A stretch of DNA of 64,000 bases, taken from the NCBI RefSeq assembly GCF_004796535.1, contig NZ_SPHY01000007.1, positions 62,001 to 126,000 on the forward strand, in the 5' to 3' direction. Each line of letters begins with the position of its first letter. The first letter of the stretch is position 1. Below, piece after piece: positions 40,971-50,543 of the stretch. Source of the DNA: Sphingomonas flavalba. Lineage in GTDB: Bacteria; Pseudomonadota; Alphaproteobacteria; Sphingomonadales; Sphingomonadaceae. The notes under the pieces were generated by a model. The model saw only the letters and a list, made by a program, of their open reading frames with translations, was not told the origin of the DNA and ran no database searches. The position numbers and the translations under genes are program-made.

Positions 40971-42167
40971 TCAGATCGCGCCCTGCGCCTCAAGGGCGGC
41001 GAGCGCGGCGGCGTCCAGCCCGAGGAGCCTGCCGTATACCTCCGCATTGTCCTGCCCGACGCGCTCCGGCGCGGGGGTGCGGACGCCGCCCGGCGTTTCG
41101 GAGAATTTGGGGAAGCTGTTCTGCATCGTCACCTTGCCCCAGCGCGGCGTGTCGACCTCGACCAGCGCCTCGCGCGCGGCGAAATGCGGGTCGGCGATCA
41201 TCTCCGGCGCGCGATAGATGCGGCCGGCGGGGATGCTGTGGGCGATCATCGCCGCTTCGACCTCGTCGACGCTGCGGGCGCTCGTCCATGCCTCGATCAG
41301 CGCATCAAGCTCCGTCTGGTGACGGCCGCGCGAGACGTGATCGACATAGCGCGGGTCGGTCGCCAGTTCGGGACGGCCCATCGCCTGGCACAGCCGGGCG
41401 AATACCGCGTCCTGATTGGCGCCGATCAGATAATCGCCGTCGCCGCACTTGTAGACGTTGGACGGTGCGATGCCGGGCAGCACCGAGCCGGACCGTTCGC
41501 GGATGTAGCCGGATTTCTGGTATTCGGGGACCAGGCTTTCCATCACCTGCAGCACCGCCTCGTACAGCGCGGAATCGATCACCTGCCCACGGCCGGTGCG
41601 TTCGCGCGCGTGAAGGGCCGCGAGCGCGCCCATGCAGCCGTAGGTTGCCGCCAGGCTGTCGCCGATCGACACGCCCATGCGCGACGGCGGCCGGTCCGGG
41701 TCGCCGACGATATGGCGCCAGCCGCCCATCGCCTCGCCGATGCCGCCGAAGCCGGCGCGCCCGGAATAGGGGCCGGACTGGCCATAGCCGGAGACGCGCA
41801 CGATGATCAGCCGCGGGTTGAGCGCATGGAGCACGTCAGGGCCGAGCCCCCATTTTTCCATGGTGCCGGGCTTGAAATTCTCGATCAGGATGTCGGCGGT
41901 CGCCGCCAGCTTGCGCGCTAGTTCCTGCCCCTCCGGCATGCGCAGATTGGCCGACACCGCCTTTTTGTTGCGGGACACGACTTCCCACCACAGCTTTTGT
42001 TCGCCACGGCCCCAGTTGCGCATCGGATCGCCGGCGCCCGGCGGCTCGATCTTGATCACCTCCGCGCCCATATCGCCTAGCAACTGGCCGCAGAACGGCC
42101 CGGCGATCAACTGGCCGAGCTCGACCACGCGAATGCCGTGCAGCGCCCCCTGCTGTTCCTCCATCAT
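40971..42167 (-). CDS. CaiB/BaiF-family (family III) CoA-transferase
   Basis: This 398-residue protein has the typical N-terminus (GIRVVELGQLIAGPFCGQLLGDMGAEVIKIEPP) and SIGDSLAATYGCMGALAALHARERTGRGQ, which holds the likely catalytic Asp. Family III enzymes move CoA from one organic acid to another. Start 42167 is placed behind AGGAGAAAGG, although the frame runs on upstream through the preceding gene. In this operon it may activate an acid product for cleavage by the HMG-CoA-lyase-family enzyme. Confidence 0.87.
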   Translation of the reverse strand: MMEEQQGALHGIRVVELGQLIAGPFCGQLLGDMGAEVIKIEPPGAGDPMRNWGRGEQKLWWEVVSRNKKAVSANLRMPEGQELARKLAATADILIENFKPGTMEKWGLGPDVLHALNPRLIIVRVSGYGQSGPYSGRAGFGGIGEAMGGWRHIVGDPDRPPSRMGVSIGDSLAATYGCMGALAALHARERTGRGQVIDSALYEAVLQVMESLVPEYQKSGYIRERSGSVLPGIAPSNVYKCGDGDYLIGANQDAVFARLCQAMGRPELATDPRYVDHVSRGRHQTELDALIEAWTSARSVDEVEAAMIAHSIPAGRIYRAPEMIADPHFAAREALVEVDTPRWGKVTMQNSFPKFSETPGGVRTPAPERVGQDNAEVYGRLLGLDAAALAALEAQGAI

Positions 42168-42175
42168 CCTTTCTC

Positions 42176-44053
42176 CTAACCCGCCGTCGCCGGTTGCGGC
42201 CGCCATGCCGGCTGCCGTGGCGCGGGGAGGCCGGTTTCCGCCTCGCACCGGGCGCGCAGCGTGTCGATGTCGGGGCCGAAATCGAATATCGGCAGCGGGC
42301 CGCCGCGCCCGGCGCGCATTTCGGCACGCAAGGCGTCGGTCCCGGCCTCGTCCACCGCACCGTCGGCGAGCACGACGCCGTAGCGCCGCGCGCCGTCCGC
42401 TGTCACCAGCCCCTGATGCCATTCGCGCGCGACCAGCGCCGGGTCGCGCTCCAGCGGGTCGCCCCAGCCGCCGCCGCCCCAGGTGATGTAGTGCAACTGG
42501 TCGCCGGCCTCGACCTGAAGCTGTTCCAGCTTGTTGCCGACGATGGTCTGCGTGCCGTCCGCTTTCTCCAGTATCTTGCGGGCGCGGGCGCCGGGGGCGC
42601 CGCCGTTGACGCCCCAGGGCGGCACGAACCAGCGGTCGTCGTGGATCGCGATCACCCCCGGCTCCAGGAAGCGATAGGTCATGTGGATGCCGTTGCCGCC
42701 GCGGTGCAGCCCGGCGCCGCCCGAGTCCGGCGCGGTTTCGTACCGCTCGATCCGTAGCGGGAAATAGCGTTCCAGGAACTCGTTGGGCACGTTGGTGAAG
42801 CCGGGCCACAGCGAATGGCCGTCCGGCCCGTCGCCCAGCGGCCGGCCCGGAATGCCGCCGAAGCCGATCTGGAACAACTGGAACCACTGCCCGCCGGCAT
42901 CGACGCCGGAATAGAACAGGTGGGGGCTGGACGAAAAACCGGCGGCGTTCAGGAATTCAGGCGTCTTCTGCCCCAGCAGGCCGCCCAGTATGTCGAAGAT
43001 GCGGCCGAGCGCATGGGTCCGCCCCGACAGCGCCGCCGGGAAGCGTGGTTTCAGCAGCGAGCCTTCCGGGATGCGGACCTCGATCAGATCGTAGAAGCCG
43101 TCGTTGAACAGGATCTGCGGATCGAACACCATGATCATGTAGATGCCGAAGAACATCTTGAACATGTTCTCGTTCAGATAGAAGTTGATCGAGGCATCCG
43201 ATTGCGGGTCGGTCCCGTCGAAATCGAGGATCACCCGGTCGCCTTCGCGCCGCATCGTGCATTTGATTCGGTACGGGCCGTAACCCATGCCGTCGTCGCA
43301 GATGTAATCCTCGAAGCTGGCCGGTTCCTCGCTGATCGAGCTGGCGATCAACTGCTTCATCGCGCGGTGGTTGCGCTGCAGAAGCTCCTGCGTCGCCGAC
43401 ACGTACAGATCCTCGCCGAACCGGTCGCTCAGCTCCAGCAGCCGCCGTGCCGCGACCCGGCACGATGCGATCAGCGCGTTCAGGTCGGCCATGCACCAGT
43501 CCGGCTTGCGCGTCTGATGCATGACCAGCCGGACGAGGTCGGCATTGTATTCGCCCTTGCGCCAGATCTTCACCGGCGGGATGCGCACGCCTTCCTCGAA
43601 GATCGAATGCGCGTCGATCGGCATCGACCCGGCGACCTTGCCGCCAATGTCCGATTGATGGCCGAACATCGCGGTATAGGCGAGCAGGCGGCCGTTCTTG
43701 AACACCGGCAGCAATACCAGCCAGTCGTTGGAATGGCTGATCGCGCCTTCGACCGAATAGGGGTCGGACAGCAGGAACAGGTCGCCGTCCTCGACCGTGC
43801 CGTCATAGCCGGCGAGGAAGCCGCCGATGAACGAGCCGAACTGGCCGACGATCATCCGCCCCTGATGGTCGGCGATCAGCGGGAAAGCGTCGCCCTGTTC
43901 GCGGATGCCGGGCGACATCGCGGTGCGGACGAGGGTGGCGTCCATTTCGATCCGCGCGTTGCGGAGCGCGTTCTCGATGATGTCGAGGGTGACCGGGTCG
44001 ATCTCGACGCCGACGAAAGGGGTAGGGTTCGACTGGACGATGGTAGCGGGCAT
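42176..44053 (-). CDS. Hydantoinase B / oxoprolinase-family subunit
   Basis: This 625-residue protein has the HyuB fold. It opens with PVTLDIIENALRNARIEMD, has IREQGDAFPLIADHQGRM, and ends in the GGGGWGDPLERDP motif shared by N-methylhydantoinase B, acetophenone carboxylase and acetone carboxylase subunits. With subunit A it forms an ATP-dependent enzyme that opens cyclic amides or carboxylates ketones. Its stop lies 8 bases before the CaiB start. Which of the known reactions it performs is undecided. Context with a carbamoyl-amidase-like protein leans toward ring opening. Confidence 0.87.
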   Translation of the reverse strand: MPATIVQSNPTPFVGVEIDPVTLDIIENALRNARIEMDATLVRTAMSPGIREQGDAFPLIADHQGRMIVGQFGSFIGGFLAGYDGTVEDGDLFLLSDPYSVEGAISHSNDWLVLLPVFKNGRLLAYTAMFGHQSDIGGKVAGSMPIDAHSIFEEGVRIPPVKIWRKGEYNADLVRLVMHQTRKPDWCMADLNALIASCRVAARRLLELSDRFGEDLYVSATQELLQRNHRAMKQLIASSISEEPASFEDYICDDGMGYGPYRIKCTMRREGDRVILDFDGTDPQSDASINFYLNENMFKMFFGIYMIMVFDPQILFNDGFYDLIEVRIPEGSLLKPRFPAALSGRTHALGRIFDILGGLLGQKTPEFLNAAGFSSSPHLFYSGVDAGGQWFQLFQIGFGGIPGRPLGDGPDGHSLWPGFTNVPNEFLERYFPLRIERYETAPDSGGAGLHRGGNGIHMTYRFLEPGVIAIHDDRWFVPPWGVNGGAPGARARKILEKADGTQTIVGNKLEQLQVEAGDQLHYITWGGGGWGDPLERDPALVAREWHQGLVTADGARRYGVVLADGAVDEAGTDALRAEMRAGRGGPLPIFDFGPDIDTLRARCEAETGLPAPRQPAWRPQPATAG

Positions 44054-44066
44054 GGTCGCGCTCCCT

Positions 44067-46115
44067 TCAGGCCGGGTTGATCAGGATGTTGCCGACATGG
44101 TCGACCCGGCCGGCGTGACCGGTTTCGATCAGCGTCGTCGAATCCAACTCGACGATGATCGCGGGGCCGGGGATCACGTCTCCGGCGCGCAGCCTGGCGC
44201 GGTCGTAGATCACCGCCGGCTGGGCGCGGCCGTCCATCCACAATTCGTGGTCGCGCAGCTTCGCGGCCGAAGGATTGCCGTCGCCTGCCGGAATTTCCGG
44301 CGCCGGCAGGGCGAGGGGCGGACCCATCGCCACCGCGCGCAGGTTCACCAGTTCATGCGCGGTATCCATGTTGAAGGTGAACAACCGGCGGTGTTCCTCG
44401 TCGAACCGGCGGGTGATGCCGGCAAGCCCGTCGCGCCGCAGCGTGTCGGCATCGATCGCCAGCGGCACCTCGAACGCCTGTCCCTCATAGCGAACATCGA
44501 TTTCGAACAGGCTGGTGACCGCGGCGTCGTCGATGCCCTCGGCGGTCAGTTCGGCGCGGGTCTGCGCCGCCATCTCGTCGAGCAGGGCGAGCACCTCCGC
44601 CTCTTGCGTGTCGGCGAAGCGGCGGGAGAAGCTGCGCGCGGTTTCGGTCCGCATCCGCGTCGTCGCGTCGCCGAGCGCGCACAGCACGCCGGGCGACACC
44701 GGCGCGACCGCCGGCCAGCTGCCCATCAGCCGCGCGACGGCATTGACGTGGAGCGGCCCGGCGCCGCCAAAGCCCATCAGCGCGAAATCGCGCGGGTCAT
44801 AGCCCTGCTGGACGGAGATCATCCGCAGCGCGCCGAACATGTTCTCGTTGACGATGTCGATGATGCCGCGCGCCGCTTCGAACAGGCCGATGCCGAGCGC
44901 GTCGGCGATCGTCTGCACGGCGGCGCGGGCGCCGTCGCGGTCAAGCTTGAACGTGCCGCCCAGCAGCGCTTCGGGCAGGTAGCCGAGCACGACGTTGGCG
45001 TCGGTGACCGTCGGCAGCGTGCCGCCCCGGCCATAGGCGACCGGGCCGGGCGCCGCGCCGGCCGATTGCGGACCGACGCGCAGCGCGCCGGTCAGTTCCG
45101 GCACATAGGCGATCGATCCGCCACCGGCGCCGACCGTCTTGACGTCGAGCGACGAGGCGCGGACCGATAGGTGGCCGACCTCCGTCGTCCGCACCCGGCG
45201 CGGTTCCAGATTCTCGATCAGCGCCACGTCGGTCGAGGTGCCGCCGACGTCGAGGGTCAGGATGTTGTTCAGCCCGGCGTGGCGGCCGACCCACAGCGCG
45301 CCGGTGACGCCGCCGGCCGGGCCGGACATCAGCAGCGAGACCGGGTGCTCCTCCGCCTTCTCCGACGACATCAGGCCGCCGTCGGAACGGAGCAGGGACA
45401 GGGTGCCGGCAACCCCGGCGTCGCGCAGCCGCCCGCGCAGGTTGTGGACGTAGCGGCCGACGACCGGGCGCACCGCCGCGTTGGCGACAGTGGTCAGCGT
45501 GCGTTCGTATTCCTGCATCTCGGGCAGGACCTCGTGGCTGAGCGAGATCGGGATGTCGGGCATCACCTCTCGCGCTATCTCCGCCACGCGGCGTTCGTGG
45601 GCGCCGTTCAGATAGGCGTTGATCAGCGACACGGTGAGCGCTGTCACGCCCTGCGCCTTCAGCTTCTCGAGGCCGGCGCGGATGTCGGTATCGTCGACCG
45701 GGCGGACCTCGTCGCCCTGCGCGTCCATCCGGCCCCTGACCTCGACCGTGTCCTCCAGCGCGGCGAGCGGTTCCGGCTTCGGCCAGACGATCCACCCCGC
45801 CAGGCCGCCGGGCACGTAGCTGCGCGCGATCTGCAGGATCTGGCGATAGCCTTCCGTCGTCACAAGTCCGACGCGGGCGCCCTTGCCCTCCAGCATCGCG
45901 TTGGTGGCGACGGTGGTGCCGTGCAGGAATGTCCGCACCGCGCCGGGCGCGATGCCGGCGGTGGCGCAGACCGCCTCGACGCCGGTCAATATGCCTTCCG
46001 AGCTGTCGTGCGGCGTCGACAGGGTCTTGTGCCGCCAGAACGCGCCGCTCTGTTCGTCGAGCAGTAGCAGATCGGTGAACGTCCCGCCGACATCGACGCC
46101 TAGACGATAGGCCAT
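44067..46115 (-). CDS. Hydantoinase A / oxoprolinase-family ATP-binding subunit
   Basis: This 682-residue protein has an actin-like ATPase fold, with GVDVGGTFTDLLLLDEQSG at the N-terminus, LTLDVGGTSTDVALIE in the second half-domain, and GAGGGSIAYV. It couples ATP hydrolysis to the reaction on subunit B. ATG 46115 is chosen because it has GGAGGGG nine bases upstream; ATG 46124 would sit directly on that sequence. It follows the HMG-CoA-lyase gene by 17 bases and precedes subunit B by 13. Confidence 0.87.
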   Translation of the reverse strand: MAYRLGVDVGGTFTDLLLLDEQSGAFWRHKTLSTPHDSSEGILTGVEAVCATAGIAPGAVRTFLHGTTVATNAMLEGKGARVGLVTTEGYRQILQIARSYVPGGLAGWIVWPKPEPLAALEDTVEVRGRMDAQGDEVRPVDDTDIRAGLEKLKAQGVTALTVSLINAYLNGAHERRVAEIAREVMPDIPISLSHEVLPEMQEYERTLTTVANAAVRPVVGRYVHNLRGRLRDAGVAGTLSLLRSDGGLMSSEKAEEHPVSLLMSGPAGGVTGALWVGRHAGLNNILTLDVGGTSTDVALIENLEPRRVRTTEVGHLSVRASSLDVKTVGAGGGSIAYVPELTGALRVGPQSAGAAPGPVAYGRGGTLPTVTDANVVLGYLPEALLGGTFKLDRDGARAAVQTIADALGIGLFEAARGIIDIVNENMFGALRMISVQQGYDPRDFALMGFGGAGPLHVNAVARLMGSWPAVAPVSPGVLCALGDATTRMRTETARSFSRRFADTQEAEVLALLDEMAAQTRAELTAEGIDDAAVTSLFEIDVRYEGQAFEVPLAIDADTLRRDGLAGITRRFDEEHRRLFTFNMDTAHELVNLRAVAMGPPLALPAPEIPAGDGNPSAAKLRDHELWMDGRAQPAVIYDRARLRAGDVIPGPAIIVELDSTTLIETGHAGRVDHVGNILINPA

Positions 46116-46132
46116 GGACTCCATCCCCTCCG

Positions 46133-47059
46133 TTATATGGTGGCGGGGCGTGGGAACGCCCCGGCCTTGCCGACCATGCCCGGCAATGGCTTGCCGATCA
46201 CGCCGGTGAACCAGTCGGCCGTGCCGATCAGGCTGTCGAGCGTCAGTCCGGTGGAAACGCCCGAGCGTTCAAGCATGTAGACGACATCCTCGGTCGCGAC
46301 GTTGCCGGCCGCACCGGGGGCGAAGGGGCAGCCGCCCAGCCCGCCGAGCGAGGCGTCGACGATGCGCGCGCCCGCATTCACCGCCGCCCAGACATTGGCG
46401 ATGCCGGTGTTGCGGGTGTTGTGGAAATGGACGCGCACCGGCACCGGCGCGATCGCGCGCACCACGCGATCGACCAGCCGCGCGACGGCATCGGGCACCG
46501 CGACGCCGATCGTGTCGGCCAGCGCCACTTCCCGTGGGCCGGCGCTCGCGGCCTGCTCGGCCATCGCGACGACATGGTCCTCGGCGACCTCGCCTTCGAA
46601 TGGGCAGCCGAACGCCGCGCCGATGGTGATCTGCCCGGACCGCCCCCCCGCCTGCGCTGCCGCGACGATCCGCATCGCGACATCGAGCGATTCGGCGCTG
46701 GTCTGGCCCTGGTTGCGCAGCGCGAAGGCGTCGGTAGAGACGCAGACCGCACCCAGTTCGTCGATACGGGTGGCGAGCGCCCGCTCGGCGCCACGCATGT
46801 TGAGGACAAGGCCGATATAGGTGACGTCGGGGCGCTCGGGCAGCGCCGCCGCGACCGCCTCGGCATCGGCCATCTGCGGCACCCGGCGCGGGTTTACGAA
46901 GCTCGCCACCTCTATGCGCCGCCCCCCGGCCGCCAGCATTCGTTCGATCAGCGCGACCTTGTCGGCGGTTTCGACCAGCGCTGCCTCATTCTGCAGGCCG
47001 TCGCGCGGGCCGACCTCGACGATCTCGACTGCGGCGGGGGGCTGGGGCGCACTGGGCAT
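46133..47059 (-). CDS. HMG-CoA lyase-family (DRE-TIM) enzyme
   Basis: This 308-residue TIM-barrel lyase has EVGPRDGLQNE (the DRE-type metal and catalytic region), HFHNTRNTGIANV with metal-binding His residues, and the signature GLGGCPFAPGAAGNVATED with the catalytic Cys. Enzymes of this family split hydroxymethylglutaryl-CoA or related 3-hydroxyacyl-CoA esters. A start at 47092 would lie two bases after a 12-base palindrome with no ribosome site, so 47059 is preferred with moderate certainty. It leads the five-gene operon ending at 40354. Paired with a CoA-transferase, it probably cleaves a pathway-specific branched acyl-CoA. Confidence 0.83.
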   Translation of the reverse strand: MPSAPQPPAAVEIVEVGPRDGLQNEAALVETADKVALIERMLAAGGRRIEVASFVNPRRVPQMADAEAVAAALPERPDVTYIGLVLNMRGAERALATRIDELGAVCVSTDAFALRNQGQTSAESLDVAMRIVAAAQAGGRSGQITIGAAFGCPFEGEVAEDHVVAMAEQAASAGPREVALADTIGVAVPDAVARLVDRVVRAIAPVPVRVHFHNTRNTGIANVWAAVNAGARIVDASLGGLGGCPFAPGAAGNVATEDVVYMLERSGVSTGLTLDSLIGTADWFTGVIGKPLPGMVGKAGAFPRPATI

Positions 47060-47094
47060 TCGGCGGGTCTGGTCCACGATTGAGTGTTGCATTG

Positions 47095-47106
47095 TTTGTA
47101 TACAAA
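47095..47106. promoter_or_regulatory. GntR operator, site 1
   Basis: TTTGTATACAAA is a perfect 12-base palindrome just upstream of the HMG-CoA-lyase operon. TNGTATACNA is the usual recognition sequence of FCD-type GntR proteins, and a matching site stands before the GntR gene itself. Confidence 0.7.
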
Positions 47107-47146
47107 TCGCCGATGCGGCGGGTCAAGCTTCCACCGGGGCCGGTGC

Positions 47147-47803
47147 TCAGCGCTTGCCCGGCCGCTGGTGGAAGGCGTCGTGATAGGCGTGGAAGGCGCG
47201 GCGGATGTGCGAGGTCATCACCGCGCGCGCCCAGTCCGGATCGCGGCGGCGGAAGGCGACGATCAGTTCGTCATGCTCGGCGCGCGATTGCTGTATCTGG
47301 CCACGGTCGTATTGCCGCGCGGTGCGGGTAACCACCGGCTGCTCGACGATGCCGGCGAGCAGGTCGGCCAGGCGTTCCGAGCTGGCGCCTTCGAGGACGA
47401 TCGCGTGGAAGGCGCGATTGTGATCGAGGAAAGCGGACACATCGGGCGGGTCCGCCTGCGCCGCGGCATCGATCGCGCGGTTGTGGGTGCAGAGCTGCTC
47501 GATCGCCGAGTCGCTGATGCGGAGGGCGGCGCGCGCCGCAGCATAGCCTTCCAGCATGCTGCGCAGCACGAATCCTTCCTCGATCTCGTCCAGAGACCAT
47601 TCGGCGACGAATGTTCGCTGCGATTCGTTGCGGCGGACGTAATGCTCGCCCTCAAGCCGCCGCAGCGCGTCGCGAACCGGCGTTCGCGACACGCCGCAGG
47701 CGGCGGCGAGCTGTTCCTCGCGCAACTGGGCGCCGGGAACCAGCGACCCGTCGAGGATCGCGCCGCGTATATGTTGATAGGCCCGGTCGGACGCCTTCGT
47801 CAT
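47147..47803 (-). CDS. GntR-family (FCD-type) transcriptional regulator
   Basis: This 218-residue protein has an N-terminal winged HTH (QLREEQLAAACGVSRTPVRDALRRLEGEHYV) and a C-terminal FCD ligand domain with metal-binding His residues likely in LCTHNRAID and DHNRAFHAIV. ATG 47803 follows GGAGGGCAGC and is preferred over the ATG at 47815. Palindromes TTGTATACAA lie both before this gene and before the operon downstream, so autoregulation and local repression of the hydantoinase/CoA-transferase operon are likely. Confidence 0.88.
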   Translation of the reverse strand: MTKASDRAYQHIRGAILDGSLVPGAQLREEQLAAACGVSRTPVRDALRRLEGEHYVRRNESQRTFVAEWSLDEIEEGFVLRSMLEGYAAARAALRISDSAIEQLCTHNRAIDAAAQADPPDVSAFLDHNRAFHAIVLEGASSERLADLLAGIVEQPVVTRTARQYDRGQIQQSRAEHDELIVAFRRRDPDWARAVMTSHIRRAFHAYHDAFHQRPGKR

Positions 47804-47858
47804 GCTGCCCTCCACGCTCCCCCATGCGTCGCCATCACGGACGCTTGACGATGGTTAT

Positions 47859-47868
47859 TTGTATACAA
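47859..47868. promoter_or_regulatory. GntR operator, site 2
   Basis: TTGTATACAA, a perfect palindrome, lies 56 bases upstream of the GntR start and also 82 bases upstream of the divergent TonB receptor at 47950. It shares its 10-base core with site 1, so both directions may be controlled by the same GntR protein. Confidence 0.65.
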
Positions 47869-47949
47869 TAATGTCCTGCCTGACAGACGCAAGGCTGTGG
47901 AGCACGCGCGCACCCCGGCGTTCATGCCGGGATCATCGGAGGGGGAGGC

Positions 47950-50445
47950 ATGATGCCGATCAAAGGACCTGGTTTCTTTCTTGCCGGAGTTTCGCTGCTT
48001 GCTGCCGCCGGCCCGGCGCTGGCGCAGGGAGAGTCGCCGGCGGCCGGCGACAGCGGCGAGATCGTCGTCACCGCCCGCCGCGTATCCGAAACCCTGTCGC
48101 AGGTGCCGGCGTCGATCACGGTGCTGACCACCGACACGCTGACCCGCGCCAACATCCAGAAGGGCGAGGATTTCGTGAAGCTGACCCCCGGCGTCACGAT
48201 CGTCACCAACACCGCCGACGCCGGCGACACCCAGATTAACATTCGCGGCATCAACGGCGCGCGTGACGCGGAAAGTTCCGTCGCGCTGGTCGTCGACGGC
48301 GTGCTCAAGACCAACACCGCACAGCTCAACCAGAACCAGGGTACGCTGCGCCAGGTCGAGATATTGAAGGGGCCGCAGGGCGCGCTCTATGGCCGCAATG
48401 CCGCGGCCGGCGCGATCGTCATCCAGACGGTCAGGCCGACCGACCAGTTCAGCGGCGCCTTCCAGGCCAGCTACGCGAACGAAAAGACGGTCAGCGCCAG
48501 CGGGCATGTCGCCGGCCCGCTTGGCTCCGGCATCGGCTTCGTCCTGTCGGGCGACTACCGGACCACCGACGGATTCTACCGTAACCTGTTCCTCGACCGG
48601 AAGGTGGTGGACGACCAGGAAGCCTGGAATGTCGACGGCCGGATACTGGCTGAAGTCGGCGATGCGACGACGATCGACCTGAAGGCGCGGTACGGCGAGC
48701 TTCACGGCGCGTCGATCAACTTCAATTCGTCCTTCCACATCCCCGCGCTGGGCGGGGCCTTCTATGAAGATGTCAACGCCCATCCGTTCCGCTTCTATTC
48801 GAACATCCGCCCGACCAACAACCAGAAGACGGTCGAGGCGTCGATCAAGCTCGATCACGATTTCGGGCCGATGACGCTGACCGCCTGGGCGCTGTACAGC
48901 GACATCAAGAACAACCTGACCGCCGACGGCACATCGGCCGACTTCGCCCGTTATATCGCCGCGGCGAGCGCGGACGGCGCGGCGGTGGTCGACAGTTGCT
49001 TCGCGTCGACCGCGGCGCTGACCGGCTTTCCGGTCAACCCGCCGGGCATGATCGGCCAGATCCCGGTGCCGTTCATCTTCGCGCCGGCGGATGGGTCTGT
49101 GTTCGGCGCCTATTCGCCGACGACCTGCGACGGCACCCAGTATCAGCAGCGCGACCAGCGCGACATCAGCGCCGAGATCCGCCTGGCGTCGAACGGCGAC
49201 AACCGGTTCAACTGGCAACTGGGCGGTTATTACCTGCATATCGACCGGACCACCGCCGTCAGCCTGGGCGGCGACACCGGGCAGGGGATGATCCCCGGCT
49301 TCTACAACCCGCCGGGCTCGGTCAATCCGACCTCGCAGCTTTTTGCCGACAAGTTCCGCACCAACGTCTACGCCGCCTTCGCCTCCGGCCAGTTCAAGTT
49401 CACCGACACCGCCGACCTCGGCGTCGCGCTGCGTTACGATGTCGAGCAGCGCCGTGCCCGCAACCTGGTGCCGATGGCGCTCGATCCGTTCACCGGCGGG
49501 CCGATCAACCCGGGGCAGGCGAACGGACCGATCGGCCCGAAGAGCGCGACCTTCAAGCAACTGGAACCGAAGATCACCTTCCGCTGGGCAATGGCGCCGC
49601 AGGCGAATTTCTTCGCCAACTGGGGCGTCGGCTTCAAGTCGGGCGGTTTCAACAACCAGGGGTCGGCGGCGATCGTCGACCAGAATTTCAACGTCGCGCC
49701 GATCGACGCCGGCGTGTTGATCAACGACCAGTTCCGCAAGGAACGCTCAAGCGCGTTCGAGGCCGGCTTCAAGGGGCGGATCGGCCCGGTCAACTACAAC
49801 CTGGCCGGTTATTACACCCGCGTCCGCGACATGCAGTTCTTCGAGTTCTTCGTCGGCAGCTTCGGCCTGCTCCGCGTCGTGTCGAATATCGACCGGGTCG
49901 ACATCAAGGGCGCCGAACTGAACGTCGATGCGAAACTGGTCGACGGCTGGACGGTGTTCGGCGCGTTCAACGTCACCGATTCCGAGATCAAGAAGAACCA
50001 GTCGCGGCCCGACACCGTCGGCAACAAGTCGCCCTATACGTCGAACTACACGATCAACCTCGGCACCCAGATGATCGCGCCGCTGCACGACGATCTCGAC
50101 CTGGTGTTCCGCGCCGATTACCGGATCACCGGCCCGACCTGGTTCCACACCGTGCAGAACCAGGAGAAGGCGACGATCTTCAGCGCGCTGCTGCCGATTT
50201 CCGCGCTGCAATTGCCGGCGGCGGTCGGCAATGCGGTGTACGACGTCAACCGGCGCGCGGCGTTCGGCGTGCTCGACCTGCGCTTCGGGCTGGAAGGCCG
50301 CAACTGGCGCGCGACGGTGTTCGCCAACAACTTCCTCGACCGCAAATATCTGAACGAGGTCATCCCGGCGATCGAGTTTGGCGGGTCGTTCATCTCGCCC
50401 GGGTCGCGCCGGCTGTGGGGGCTCGAGGTCGGGTATAAATTCTGA
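47950..50445 (+). CDS. TonB-dependent outer-membrane receptor
   Basis: This 831-residue receptor has a signal peptide (GPGFFLAGVSLLAAAG to ALAQGE), TonB box region EIVVTARRVSE, plug motifs DTQINIRGINGARD and PQGALYGRNAAAGAIVIQT, and a barrel ending GLEVGYKF with the terminal Phe. ATG 47950 follows GGAGGGGGAGGC. It is divergent from the GntR gene across a GntR operator and so is probably the uptake gene for the hydantoinase/CoA-transferase operon's substrate. It is about 90 residues longer than the other two receptors here, mostly in extracellular loops. Confidence 0.9.
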   Translation: MMPIKGPGFFLAGVSLLAAAGPALAQGESPAAGDSGEIVVTARRVSETLSQVPASITVLTTDTLTRANIQKGEDFVKLTPGVTIVTNTADAGDTQINIRGINGARDAESSVALVVDGVLKTNTAQLNQNQGTLRQVEILKGPQGALYGRNAAAGAIVIQTVRPTDQFSGAFQASYANEKTVSASGHVAGPLGSGIGFVLSGDYRTTDGFYRNLFLDRKVVDDQEAWNVDGRILAEVGDATTIDLKARYGELHGASINFNSSFHIPALGGAFYEDVNAHPFRFYSNIRPTNNQKTVEASIKLDHDFGPMTLTAWALYSDIKNNLTADGTSADFARYIAAASADGAAVVDSCFASTAALTGFPVNPPGMIGQIPVPFIFAPADGSVFGAYSPTTCDGTQYQQRDQRDISAEIRLASNGDNRFNWQLGGYYLHIDRTTAVSLGGDTGQGMIPGFYNPPGSVNPTSQLFADKFRTNVYAAFASGQFKFTDTADLGVALRYDVEQRRARNLVPMALDPFTGGPINPGQANGPIGPKSATFKQLEPKITFRWAMAPQANFFANWGVGFKSGGFNNQGSAAIVDQNFNVAPIDAGVLINDQFRKERSSAFEAGFKGRIGPVNYNLAGYYTRVRDMQFFEFFVGSFGLLRVVSNIDRVDIKGAELNVDAKLVDGWTVFGAFNVTDSEIKKNQSRPDTVGNKSPYTSNYTINLGTQMIAPLHDDLDLVFRADYRITGPTWFHTVQNQEKATIFSALLPISALQLPAAVGNAVYDVNRRAAFGVLDLRFGLEGRNWRATVFANNFLDRKYLNEVIPAIEFGGSFISPGSRRLWGLEVGYKF

Positions 50446-50455
50446 ATTCCGGGGG

Positions 50456-50478
50456 GCGGCGCCGGGTTCCGGCGCCGC
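50456..50478. terminator. Possible terminator hairpin
   Basis: A perfect 10-bp stem GCGGCGCCGG / CCGGCGCCGC with a GTT loop follows the receptor stop by 10 bases. There is no T-tract, so termination may need Rho or the hairpin may only protect the 3' end. Confidence 0.4.
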
Positions 50479-50543
50479 TAGAGTCTGTCCGCTCTAGGTG
50501 GCACCAGCGGGCCGATGCCGTTTCCGCTTCAAACAGGCAAACT

